Below are positions 42,051 through 50,281 of a DNA stretch of 64,000 nucleotides, one piece after another (the first letter of the stretch is position 1; every line of letters begins with the position of its first letter). Below the pieces are notes generated by a model. It saw only the letters and a program-made list of their open reading frames with translations, was not told the origin of the DNA and did no database searches. Origin of the DNA: an uncultured Subdoligranulum sp. (GTDB lineage: Bacteria; Bacillota; Clostridia; Oscillospirales; Ruminococcaceae); contig NZ_OZ007030.1 of assembly GCF_963931595.1 (NCBI RefSeq), positions 1-64,000 on the forward strand, in the 5' to 3' direction. The translations under genes were made by a program, and so were the position numbers.

Positions 42051-43394
42051 ATGAAACAAACACGTCTGGCTGTCATTGTCATGCTGATTGCTGTGTGCGC
42101 TTTCAGCTGGTTCCTGCTCGGCCGGCAGCTGGCGGAGGGAATCAGCAGCGTCCGGAACCTGATGGAACAGGGCGATTCCTACCAGGAACGGGGACTGTAC
42201 CAGAAAGCCATTGAATCCTACAACGATGCCATTGCCCAGCGCCCCAGCCGGGATCTGTATCATTCGCTGGTGCAGGCCTGTGAATCCTACTACCAGGAAG
42301 AGCCCACCAACACGGTGAAAAAGACCCTGCTGGCCGCTTACCAGGACGCCACCGCCGCCTACCCTGACGAGGTCTCCTACTGGGAGCGCGCTGCGCAGAT
42401 CTATCTGGAGGAGGAAGAGTTCTCCCAGGCGGTGGATACCCTGCGCCAGGCACAGCGCGCGGAGGTGAGCAGCGATACCCTCTCGGTACAGTGGCGCCAG
42501 GCGTATTACAGCGTGAAAGAGCGCTATCAGAAGTACGAGAACATCACCCCGCTGGAGCATGAAAACGCCTATACGGTGGAGACAGGGGACCTGTACGGGG
42601 CGGTGGACCCCTCCGGCAATGAGGTTGTGGACATGAAGTACCGGTATACCGGCCCCGTGGGGGAGGAGGGCGTCGTGCTCTGCTCCACCGAGGAGGGCGA
42701 AGTCCGGCTGTTTGACGCCGAGGGCGTGATGATCGGGCGCTTCCCGGGGACTGTGGAACAGGCCCACGCCTACAGCGAGGGTCTGGTCCCGGTGCGGCTG
42801 CAGGGACGGGAAGACTGGTGCTATCTGGACAGCAACGGCCAGGAGGTCCTGGGCGGCTATCTGCAGGCGGGCTGCTTCCAGGACGGGACCGCCGCGGTCC
42901 AGCTGGATAGCGGCGCATGGTGCCTGATCGGCACGGACGGAACCCAGGTCGGGGACGCCACCTGGGAGGATGTCCGCCTGGACCCGCTGGGACGCTGGCT
43001 CCAGGATGACGTGATGCTGGTCAAGACGGAGGGAAGCTGGAAAATTGCCGGCAGCGACGGCGCGCCGGTGGAAGGCTTCTCCTGTGAGGATATAGACATC
43101 TGCACGGCGGGGGAGGCCATCGCCTTCTGCCAGGATGGCAAGTGGGGCTTCGTCCAGAAGGACGGCACGGTGCTGCTGCCGCCCGCCTATGAGGCGGCGC
43201 ACAGCTTTTCCGGCGGTGTGGCGGCCGTCTGTACCGGGGGCAGCTGGGACTTCATTGACCCGCAGGGCAATGTGGTCATTGACGGCGATTTTGCGGGAGC
43301 GGGGTATTTCTCGCCCGATTCCGGCACCTGCCCGGTGATGGAGCACGCGGATGCGCCGGAGTGGTATCTGATCGCCTGGAATGTGACCCATTGA
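42051..43394 (+). CDS. membrane-anchored TPR protein with WG (KWG) repeats
   Basis: 447 residues: an N-terminal membrane anchor (about 6-25), TPR-like helices (about 38-160; GDSYQERGLYQKAIESYNDA, quoted to that point, then EEFSQAVDTLRQAQ) and a C-terminal region of WG-type repeats (about 175-440) with units such as DLYGAVDPSGNEVV, KWGFVQKDGTVLLPPAYE and SWDFIDPQGNVVIDG. WG repeats probably fold as a beta-propeller-like extracellular domain. The same layout (anchor, TPR, propeller-like repeats) recurs in the protein at 56737, so the locus carries two analogous surface proteins. Function unknown; a substrate-binding or assembly role on the outer side is inferred. Confidence 0.75.
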   Translation: MKQTRLAVIVMLIAVCAFSWFLLGRQLAEGISSVRNLMEQGDSYQERGLYQKAIESYNDAIAQRPSRDLYHSLVQACESYYQEEPTNTVKKTLLAAYQDATAAYPDEVSYWERAAQIYLEEEEFSQAVDTLRQAQRAEVSSDTLSVQWRQAYYSVKERYQKYENITPLEHENAYTVETGDLYGAVDPSGNEVVDMKYRYTGPVGEEGVVLCSTEEGEVRLFDAEGVMIGRFPGTVEQAHAYSEGLVPVRLQGREDWCYLDSNGQEVLGGYLQAGCFQDGTAAVQLDSGAWCLIGTDGTQVGDATWEDVRLDPLGRWLQDDVMLVKTEGSWKIAGSDGAPVEGFSCEDIDICTAGEAIAFCQDGKWGFVQKDGTVLLPPAYEAAHSFSGGVAAVCTGGSWDFIDPQGNVVIDGDFAGAGYFSPDSGTCPVMEHADAPEWYLIAWNVTH

Positions 43395-43417
43395 CGGCGC
43401 AAAATCGGAGGACGGGG

Positions 43418-43849
43418 ATGGAAATACAGGCAGCCTTGTGTGCATGGTTTGCCGCGCTGGCGGTGTCGGTGCCGGTGATCGTGGCGGCATGCCGGCGGGG
43501 CCTGTCCACGGCGGGCGAACGGACCGTCCGCCAGGCCAGGCAGGCGGGCAGGGTGGTGACGGCCACCCTGCAATCCAGCCGCTTTCTGGTGGGGGACCCT
43601 TCCGGCAACCTGGAACAGAGAAAAAACCAGTACCGGGTGGTCTACGAGTATCAGGTGGACGGCATCGGCTATACCTACCGCGCGCGGTTCCGCTCGGTGC
43701 CGCCCCGGTGTATCCTGCTGTACTATCCGCAGGGCAGGCCGGACAAAGCGGTGCCGGAAAATGACCGCAACCCCGGCATTCCCTACACCCTTGCGGCCCT
43801 TTTGCCCCTGGCGCTGTGGGTTGCATTCTACTATCTGGTTTTCCGATAA
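43418..43849 (+). CDS. membrane protein with DUF3592-like domain
   Basis: 143 residues: an N-terminal membrane helix, a soluble domain with a Tyr-rich strand (QYRVVYEYQVDGIGYTYRAR) and PQGRPDKAVPENDRNPG, then a C-terminal helix. The 'Y-x-V-x-YEY-x-V-x-G-x-x-Y' strand and the 'YYP-x-x-P' loop fit DUF3592. ATG 43418 with CGGAGGACGGGG directly upstream. Between the WG-repeat protein and a TadE-like protein, on the same transcript. Role in the pilus unknown. Confidence 0.6.
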   Translation: MEIQAALCAWFAALAVSVPVIVAACRRGLSTAGERTVRQARQAGRVVTATLQSSRFLVGDPSGNLEQRKNQYRVVYEYQVDGIGYTYRARFRSVPPRCILLYYPQGRPDKAVPENDRNPGIPYTLAALLPLALWVAFYYLVFR

Positions 43850-43867
43850 CACAAAGGAGGGATGGCA

Positions 43868-44515
43868 ATGGGACGGCTCAGGACGTGCCTGCTCCGGCGG
43901 GAGCGGGGCATGGAGATCGTGGAAGGCATGATCGTGATGACCCTCATGGTTTTTGTGCTCACGATGTTCCTGTCGTTCGGCTTTTTGCTGTACCAGCAGC
44001 TGGTTGTGTCCAGTGTGGCCAACGACACGGCCTCCCGCCTGGCCCAGAGCTACGCCTACCCCGATTCCGACCCGGTGATGGGATTCATCACCCGGACGAT
44101 GAAATGTTCGGTCAGCCCCTTTCGCTACCTTACCGGCCATTTGTCGGACAAGAATGCCGAAAAGGGAGAAAAGTATGCCAGGTGGAGCCTGGAACAGATC
44201 AGCTTCGCCAACGAGGTCTCGCCCCCCGACATTGAAGTGCGTACGCTGAGCGACTCCTTTGCCCAGCGCCATGTGGAGGTGGAAATTTCGGCCACCTATG
44301 AGATTCCCTTCGGCGGTGCGCTGGTCTATTTCGGACTGCCGGAGACGGTGACCTACCATGCGGTGGGGTATGGTTCCTGCGTGGACCTGAGCAATTACAT
44401 CCACTCGGTGGATACGCTGAACAATCTGTTCACCCTGGTGGACAGCAAAGCCGTGGGCGCAATCGACAGCATCTTCTCTGCGATTCATAAAATGGCCGGT
44501 CTGTTCGGGTCCTGA
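43868..44515 (+). CDS. TadE-like minor pseudopilin
   Basis: 215 residues. The start RRERGMEIVEGMIVMTLMVFVL shows a prepilin-type G/ME processing site (about residues 14-16) and hydrophobic helix, as in TadE-like proteins, quoted here as RRERGMEIVEG. The rest is an extracytoplasmic domain with one Cys pair at most. ATG 43868 is preferred over 43862 because AAAGGAGG sits at 43854-43860. Such proteins form minor subunits or the tip of Flp pili. Confidence 0.75.
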   Translation: MGRLRTCLLRRERGMEIVEGMIVMTLMVFVLTMFLSFGFLLYQQLVVSSVANDTASRLAQSYAYPDSDPVMGFITRTMKCSVSPFRYLTGHLSDKNAEKGEKYARWSLEQISFANEVSPPDIEVRTLSDSFAQRHVEVEISATYEIPFGGALVYFGLPETVTYHAVGYGSCVDLSNYIHSVDTLNNLFTLVDSKAVGAIDSIFSAIHKMAGLFGS

Positions 44516-44580
44516 CCCATACGTCAAAACAACTGTATCGTTCCCTTCCGTGCGGTGCGTGACAGGAGGAAGAGCAAATC

Positions 44581-47232
44581 ATGCGGCATACAAAACGTTT
44601 TTGGGAAAAACTGCGGAAAGGTTCCAAGGGCGCCATCTCCATTTTGCTGGCGGTGGTGCTGCTGCCCTTCTATTCGCTGGCCGCGGTGCTGGTGGAGGCC
44701 GGCCGCTACCAGAACGCTGTAAAATCCCTGGACACGGCGCTGGGCAGCAGCGCCATTTCCACACTGGCAGAATATGAAAGCTACCTGCAGGAACGTTTTG
44801 GACTGCTGGCCGTGCGCCAGACGGAGGATGTCGGGCTGATCGATGAAGAGGTGAACAAATACCTGGGCTTGCAGGACACGGTGGATGTGCGCGGCGTGGA
44901 TGTGAGCAAGGTGGAAGCCCAGGGGCTCTACCCGCTGTCCGACGTGGATGTCCTGCAGCAGCAGGTGCTGGACTCGGCGTCGGTGATGGCGCCGGCAAAA
45001 TTCGCCGTGGAAGTGATGGAAATCGACAACATCGTCTCCCAGCTGGAAAAGGGCCTGGGCATCTCGAAGATTGCGTCGCAGCTTTCGGCGGGGTCCAAGC
45101 TGGTCTCTTCCGAGGCGGACCTGATCAGCGAACTGGATTCCGCCGACGAAAAGCTGGACGGTGTGAAGGAAAAAAAGTCCGCGTATGATTCCCGGTACAC
45201 CGAGTTCTCGGAAAAGGTCAGCGCCCTGGTCAGCCATCTGGCCACCGAGAAACCCGACCCTGCCCAGGATGAGGCGGGGGCCGACGAATGGGAATCCACC
45301 GCCGAGAAACTCCGGAAGGAGGCGGCCGAGGCCCAGCAGGCCTATGAGGAGGCCATCCAGGATACCATCGACGAACTGCAGGACCTGCACGACAGCATGT
45401 CCGGCGTGGTGGAAAAATCCAACGCCATGGAAGCACAGATGGTTTATTTTACCACCGCCTCCGAAGCCGCCCTCCTCGAACCGGAAGAGAATGCCTCGGA
45501 TGAGGAAAAGACCGCCTACAGCAACATGTCGGCCATCAACAGTTCTCTGAACAGCGCCGCAAAGGATGTCTCCAACGTGGTCTCCACCGTCTCCGATACC
45601 TTCACGGACGACAGCTTTACCCAGGCGATCGGCGACCTGCAGAAGGAACTGGAGGCCACGGAAAAACTGGACGTCAACGCCCTTACGGATGCCTCCCCCG
45701 CACTGGGGGATTCTGTCTACCATGCCGCCGATCTGAACCGGTTCACAGACTCGGAGGCCATGAAGACCCTTCTGACGGAGATGGAGTCCGGCATAGAGGA
45801 TGAGTCCAGCACGGGTTCCCTCTTTGCCCTCTTTGACGTGCTGACCGAACTGTTCAGCACCGAGCTGGTCTGGGATGGACGGCTGAATTCCCGGCTGAAC
45901 CTCACCTATTATCAGAGCGCCTACGGCGGTCTGCCCAGCAGCAAGGGCGCCCCTGCCGACCCGGATTTCCTGGCGGAGGATGAACAGCGGGCAAAAGAAT
46001 ATCTGGCGGCCATCGACCCGGACTACGACCCCGACGACCCCTTCGGCTATGACAGCACCGGCATGTCCAAGATGGAACAGTTTATCCAGACGCTGGAAAA
46101 TTTCGTCAACAGCCTGGACGCCATTCAATCTTCCCCCAACCTGTTCGACAAGATGAAGGCCTGCGCCAATACCATGGCCTATGGAGCCGATCTCTGCCTG
46201 CAGATGTCGGGGCTGGGAACGCTGATTGTGGACGCGCTGGAAAGCTTCGCCCAGCGGGAGGTGCTGATGGGGTATCTGGCCTACAATCTGCCCAACCGTA
46301 CAAACTTTACCAGCGGCACCACCCTGACCGGGTATTCCTTCTCCAAAATCGCGCTGGCTCCCTGTGCCGACGGCAGCAATGCCCCCATCTACGGCGGCAG
46401 CCTCCCGGAGCAGGAAAACTACTGCTTCAACGGCGCAGAACTGGAATACATCCTGTGCGGCAACCCCTCGGAGTCCTACAACCAGACGATGGTGTTTACC
46501 TATCTGTGGGGAACCCGCATCCTGCTGGACCTGGTGCCGGTGCTCAGCAATGCGGAATTGCAGCAGATCCTGAGCTCGCTGCAGAGCGTCCCCTATGTGG
46601 GACCCATCCTGTGGCTGATTGGCGAGATCACCGCCGTGCTGTTCGAGCCGCTTCTGGATTGCTACGTCCTGGTCAACGGGGAGTCCGTGCCGCTGTACAA
46701 AACCAGCATTTATCTGTCGCCCTCCGGCGTGTTCGATCTGGTGGATGTCATCACCAGCATCGCCATAACGGACAGTAAAAAAACGGAACTGACCCAAAAG
46801 CTCCAGAAATGGTCCGGCGTGGAGGTCTCGAAGGAGAGCTCCCAGACATCCACCGACAAACCGTCCACAGGCGGCAGCACAGACGGCAGCACAAAGAAAC
46901 CGATCATTGATGTGAGCAAATGGGGCAAAGAAATCCTGTCCCTGGATTATACAGAGCATCTGCTGCTGCTCATGTCGCTGTTTGGCAGCGATGATACCTA
47001 TCTGGAACGGCTGGCGGATCTGATCCAGTGCGAGATGACACAGCGGAACCTGGTGAGCAATGTGACCATCCAGCAGGGCATCACCGGGGAATATTACGAT
47101 TTCAATATCGACGAAGCCTATACGGCGCTGCGGGTCCACGCAACCGGCTCCACCGTACAGGTGCTGCCGGTGCCGTCGCTGTCCACCAACAGCATGTTCC
47201 GCTTTGACCGTGTGGTATACCGGGGCTATTAA
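44581..47232 (+). CDS. large TadG/DUF5702-like pilus protein
   Basis: 883 residues. A basic N-terminus and one helix (GAISILLAVVLLPFYSLAAVL) followed by VEAGRYQNA match the DUF5702 proteins found in Firmicute tad loci. The long extracytoplasmic part contains coiled-coil stretches (about 160-290, EKLRKEAAEAQQAYEEAIQD), a central acidic region and hydrophobic patches near 640-720, then Ser/Thr-rich linkers (TSTDKPSTGGSTDGSTKK, about 755-775). It is the largest structural component of the locus. A role as the surface-exposed anchor or minor pilin is inferred from the position between the two TadE-like genes. Confidence 0.7.
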   Translation: MRHTKRFWEKLRKGSKGAISILLAVVLLPFYSLAAVLVEAGRYQNAVKSLDTALGSSAISTLAEYESYLQERFGLLAVRQTEDVGLIDEEVNKYLGLQDTVDVRGVDVSKVEAQGLYPLSDVDVLQQQVLDSASVMAPAKFAVEVMEIDNIVSQLEKGLGISKIASQLSAGSKLVSSEADLISELDSADEKLDGVKEKKSAYDSRYTEFSEKVSALVSHLATEKPDPAQDEAGADEWESTAEKLRKEAAEAQQAYEEAIQDTIDELQDLHDSMSGVVEKSNAMEAQMVYFTTASEAALLEPEENASDEEKTAYSNMSAINSSLNSAAKDVSNVVSTVSDTFTDDSFTQAIGDLQKELEATEKLDVNALTDASPALGDSVYHAADLNRFTDSEAMKTLLTEMESGIEDESSTGSLFALFDVLTELFSTELVWDGRLNSRLNLTYYQSAYGGLPSSKGAPADPDFLAEDEQRAKEYLAAIDPDYDPDDPFGYDSTGMSKMEQFIQTLENFVNSLDAIQSSPNLFDKMKACANTMAYGADLCLQMSGLGTLIVDALESFAQREVLMGYLAYNLPNRTNFTSGTTLTGYSFSKIALAPCADGSNAPIYGGSLPEQENYCFNGAELEYILCGNPSESYNQTMVFTYLWGTRILLDLVPVLSNAELQQILSSLQSVPYVGPILWLIGEITAVLFEPLLDCYVLVNGESVPLYKTSIYLSPSGVFDLVDVITSIAITDSKKTELTQKLQKWSGVEVSKESSQTSTDKPSTGGSTDGSTKKPIIDVSKWGKEILSLDYTEHLLLLMSLFGSDDTYLERLADLIQCEMTQRNLVSNVTIQQGITGEYYDFNIDEAYTALRVHATGSTVQVLPVPSLSTNSMFRFDRVVYRGY

Positions 47233-47257
47233 GGAGCCCCGTACAGGGAGGTGCAGT

Positions 47258-47821
47258 ATGCGTCATAACGATACCAGCGGCGTGATGGCCATTGAGGCAT
47301 GCATCAGTCTGACCCTTTTCATGATCATCATGTATGCGCTGTACAGCATGGTTACGCTGTTTTCCGCACAGAGCATCATCGGTCATGCGCTGAGCGAGAG
47401 CTGCCAGAGTCTGGCGCTGGAAAACTACAGCGCCAGCAAATCGGACGGCGCATGGAGCGTCTCCCAGCTACCGGCCTCGCTGGTACGGCTCTTCAGCACC
47501 AGCCCCGAGCGGGACGACCTGTTCACAAGTGATGAGAATATCGGCAAGGCGGACGATACCACGGTGCAGAACCTTTCCAAAACCCGCTTCGCGGCATTCC
47601 TGGGCGGGGATGTGGAAAATGCAGATACCATACTCAGAGCGCTGGGCGTCCAGGGCGGACTGGACGGCATGGATTTCAGCAAAACGGCGGTGAAAGGGTC
47701 CGACCTTACCATGAACGTCACCTATAAGATTGCCCTGCTGATCCGGGCGGATGCCTTCCATCTGGGGGTGTACACGACGACACAGAGCGTGTGCTCCCGC
47801 CTGTGGGGCAGTGCAGACTGA
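47258..47821 (+). CDS. second TadE/TadF-like minor pseudopilin
   Basis: 187 residues. The start DTSGVMAIEACISLTLFMII shows a G/V-M-A-x-E type prepilin helix near residue 8-30, then an extracytoplasmic domain of about 150 residues (SESCQSLALENYSASKSDGA). ATG 47258 with GGGAGGTG upstream. It pairs with the TadE-like protein at 43868; together with the DUF5702-like protein they form the minor-pilin set. Confidence 0.72.
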   Translation: MRHNDTSGVMAIEACISLTLFMIIMYALYSMVTLFSAQSIIGHALSESCQSLALENYSASKSDGAWSVSQLPASLVRLFSTSPERDDLFTSDENIGKADDTTVQNLSKTRFAAFLGGDVENADTILRALGVQGGLDGMDFSKTAVKGSDLTMNVTYKIALLIRADAFHLGVYTTTQSVCSRLWGSAD

Positions 47822-47857
47822 CAGACCGGGGCCGCATCTTGGCCGAGAGGAGAGGGA

Positions 47858-49363
47858 ATGATGTACGATTTTACCACAGAAACCCAGGGGAATGTGACCT
47901 ATCTGGTATTGCGCCTGCAGCCCGACGACGCCATGGATCCCACAGCATGGGGAATGATGAACAATAACAGGATCCAGGGCATCCTGCCGGTGGCCAGGCG
48001 CTGGGAAAAACAGAGCTTTGCCCTGTATTATACCATCTCGTCGCTGACGCCGCTGCTTCATTGCGCGGGCCTGTTCGGGGATGAACGGCGGGTGACCCGG
48101 CTGCTGCGCAGTTTCTGCCAGATGCTGGTGGAAAGCGAGGAATACCTGCTGGAGCGGAGCAGCATGCTGCTGGACCCGGAGCACGCGTTTGTCCGGGCCG
48201 CCACCGGGGAGCTCTCGGTGATCTGCCTGCCGATTCTGGATTGCAAGACCGGTACGGACGCCAAGCAGTTCCTCAACCAGCTGATCCGCAGCGCGGTGCA
48301 GGAACTGCCCCAGGACAGTCCGCTGGTCAACCTGCTACTGCGGGAAAATTTCCGGGAGGATTTTGTCCCGGCAGAACTTCTCCAGCGCCTGGACGGTCTG
48401 CAACCGCAGCCGGTCCCCCAGCCTTCCCGGCCGCCCCAGGCGGCCATGCCGGAAAATCCGCCCCGGCCGCCCCGGCAGGAGAGCCGCCCGCCGGTGGCGC
48501 CTGCCGCCGTGCGGGTGCCGCCGGCCCCCAAGCAGCCGGAAAAACGGACGGAGGAAGCGGCGGAAAAGCACGGACTGTTTGGCTTTGGCGCCAAGAAGGA
48601 CAACGGCAAGAAGAAAAAAACCAAAAAGAAGGAAGTCCGGCTGACGGAGGAGGAAAACTTCGACAACCCCTTCGCCACAAACGGCAAAATCCCGCCCCGC
48701 GGTCCGGTGACCCCGCCGCCGGAGCCGGAGGAGGAACCGCAGGACGCCGAGCGCCGCCAGGAAGTGGCCCTGGGCGTGCTCTTCGGGTTCGGGGAAAACA
48801 AGGCGCAGGGCAAGAAAGGGGAGAATCCCCGGGAAGACGGGGAGGACAATCCGTTCGCGCAGAAAGCAAACGCGGCCCCGGGGGAAAAGGCCGCCCGGCA
48901 ACCTGCCCCGCAGCCGCCCCAGAGCGGCGGCATGTACCAGGCACCGGCCGGAAGCGGGTATACGGTCAATTTGCAGTCGCCCGCCGGTGCATCCCCCCAG
49001 GCCACGGTGGCGATGGACCTGCGCTCCGCCCCGGAGGGAGCGCACCAGCCGTCCGGCTTCCCGGTGGTGTGGCTCGAGGAAAAAAAGAGCGGCAACCGGG
49101 TTCAAATCACCCACGACAACTTCCATGTGGGCCGCAAACTGGATACCGATGACATTGTGGATTACGCGGTGCTTACCGCCACACCCTACATGGGGTCCGA
49201 CCACTGTTACTTTGTGTGCCACGGTGGCCGGATGTTTGTGGTGGACAACAACTCTTTCAACGGCACCTGGGTCAACGGGCAGCGGATCACACCCGGCAGG
49301 GAGGTCCCCATTGAGCAGGGAACCGTCATCCGCATGGCCGACGTGACCTTCGTTGTGCGATAG
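47858..49363 (+). CDS. FHA-domain protein with DUF6382-like N-terminus
   Basis: 501 residues. The N-terminal 185 residues (LLHCAGLFGDERRVTRLLRSF, quoted as GLFGDERRVTRLLRSF) match the DUF6382-like domain often fused to FHA. A long Pro/Lys/Glu-rich linker follows (about 190-390). The C-terminal FHA domain (about 405-500) has HVGRKLDTD, GSDHCYF and NNSFNGTWVNG, the residues that bind phosphothreonine. ATG 47858. The gene is followed by a phosphatase and a kinase, so it should be the phospho-dependent adaptor of the module. It has no membrane helix and acts in the cytoplasm. Confidence 0.88.
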   Translation: MMYDFTTETQGNVTYLVLRLQPDDAMDPTAWGMMNNNRIQGILPVARRWEKQSFALYYTISSLTPLLHCAGLFGDERRVTRLLRSFCQMLVESEEYLLERSSMLLDPEHAFVRAATGELSVICLPILDCKTGTDAKQFLNQLIRSAVQELPQDSPLVNLLLRENFREDFVPAELLQRLDGLQPQPVPQPSRPPQAAMPENPPRPPRQESRPPVAPAAVRVPPAPKQPEKRTEEAAEKHGLFGFGAKKDNGKKKKTKKKEVRLTEEENFDNPFATNGKIPPRGPVTPPPEPEEEPQDAERRQEVALGVLFGFGENKAQGKKGENPREDGEDNPFAQKANAAPGEKAARQPAPQPPQSGGMYQAPAGSGYTVNLQSPAGASPQATVAMDLRSAPEGAHQPSGFPVVWLEEKKSGNRVQITHDNFHVGRKLDTDDIVDYAVLTATPYMGSDHCYFVCHGGRMFVVDNNSFNGTWVNGQRITPGREVPIEQGTVIRMADVTFVVR

Positions 49364-49378
49364 GCGGAGGACCCGCTT

Positions 49379-50260
49379 ATGGCTATACAACTGATCCACT
49401 TTTCTGACTGCGGCCCGGTACGCACCGCCAATCAGGATGCCTACTGCGCTTTCTCGGCCAACACGGCGGCGGGGACCTATTCCCTGCTGGCTGTCTGTGA
49501 CGGCATGGGAGGGCTGAGCCAGGGGGAAGTGGCCAGCGCCACGGTGGTGCAGGACTTCGCAGACTGGTTTGTACAGCAGCTGCCGGTCGGGCTGCGGGAG
49601 AGCGGCCTGGCGCCGGAAGCGGTGTTTGCCTCCTGGAACCAGACGCTGCAGGGGTGCCACCAGCGCCTGAAGCGCGCCGCCGAGGCCCGGCAAATCCGCT
49701 GGGGCACGACGCTGTCGATGATTCTGCTCACGCCGGACAGCTATTATGTGCTGCATATCGGCGATTCCCGGATCTACCTGGAAAACGGCACCGAACTGCA
49801 GATGCTGACCAAAGACCAGACACTGGCCATGCGGGAACTGGAGGCGGGGCGCCTGTGCGCCGAACAGTATGCGCAGGACCCCAGAAAAAATGTGCTGCTC
49901 CAGTGTATCGGCGACCGGTCCGTCACGCCGGCTTTCCGCATAGGCGCGCGGCCCGCCCGCGGCGCCGTGCTGCTGTGCAGCGACGGTTTTTACCATACCG
50001 CTGCCCAGGAGGAACTGCACCGGATCCTGGTCCAGGCCGGGGACCGCGCCGCGCTGCAGCAGCAGGTCTTCCGGCTGGCAGACAGGGCCCGCCGGTGGGG
50101 AGAGACGGACAATATGACCGCCGTCATTCTGCGCTGGGACGAGGCGCCTTCCTGCAGGCAAAGCACGCTGTCCTTGTCCGTGCCGGAGGCCGCCCATGAA
50201 ATGGACTGTGTGGCGAAGGTTGTGTCCATCCATGCAAAGCCGCTTCAGGCGGGAAGATGA
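49379..50260 (+). CDS. PP2C-family Ser/Thr phosphatase
   Basis: 293 residues with all PP2C motifs: motif 1 CGPVRTANQDAYC, motif 2 VCDGMGGLSQGE (metal-binding Asp), GTTLSMILL, HIGDSRIYL, LTKDQTLA, LLCSDGFYH and DNMTAVIL at the end. All metal ligands I could identify (Asp in DGMGG, SDG and DN) are kept. A short C-terminal extension follows the catalytic domain. It should reverse phosphorylation by the kinase encoded 22 bases downstream. Confidence 0.93.
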   Translation: MAIQLIHFSDCGPVRTANQDAYCAFSANTAAGTYSLLAVCDGMGGLSQGEVASATVVQDFADWFVQQLPVGLRESGLAPEAVFASWNQTLQGCHQRLKRAAEARQIRWGTTLSMILLTPDSYYVLHIGDSRIYLENGTELQMLTKDQTLAMRELEAGRLCAEQYAQDPRKNVLLQCIGDRSVTPAFRIGARPARGAVLLCSDGFYHTAAQEELHRILVQAGDRAALQQQVFRLADRARRWGETDNMTAVILRWDEAPSCRQSTLSLSVPEAAHEMDCVAKVVSIHAKPLQAGR

Positions 50261-50281
50261 TGCAGCAGGGGGAGAGAAAGA

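Noticed and set aside
43868..47821. The two TadE-like proteins as the main pilin
   Set aside because: They are about 190-215 residues with a large outer domain; the 72-residue Flp protein at 41005 fits the main pilin.
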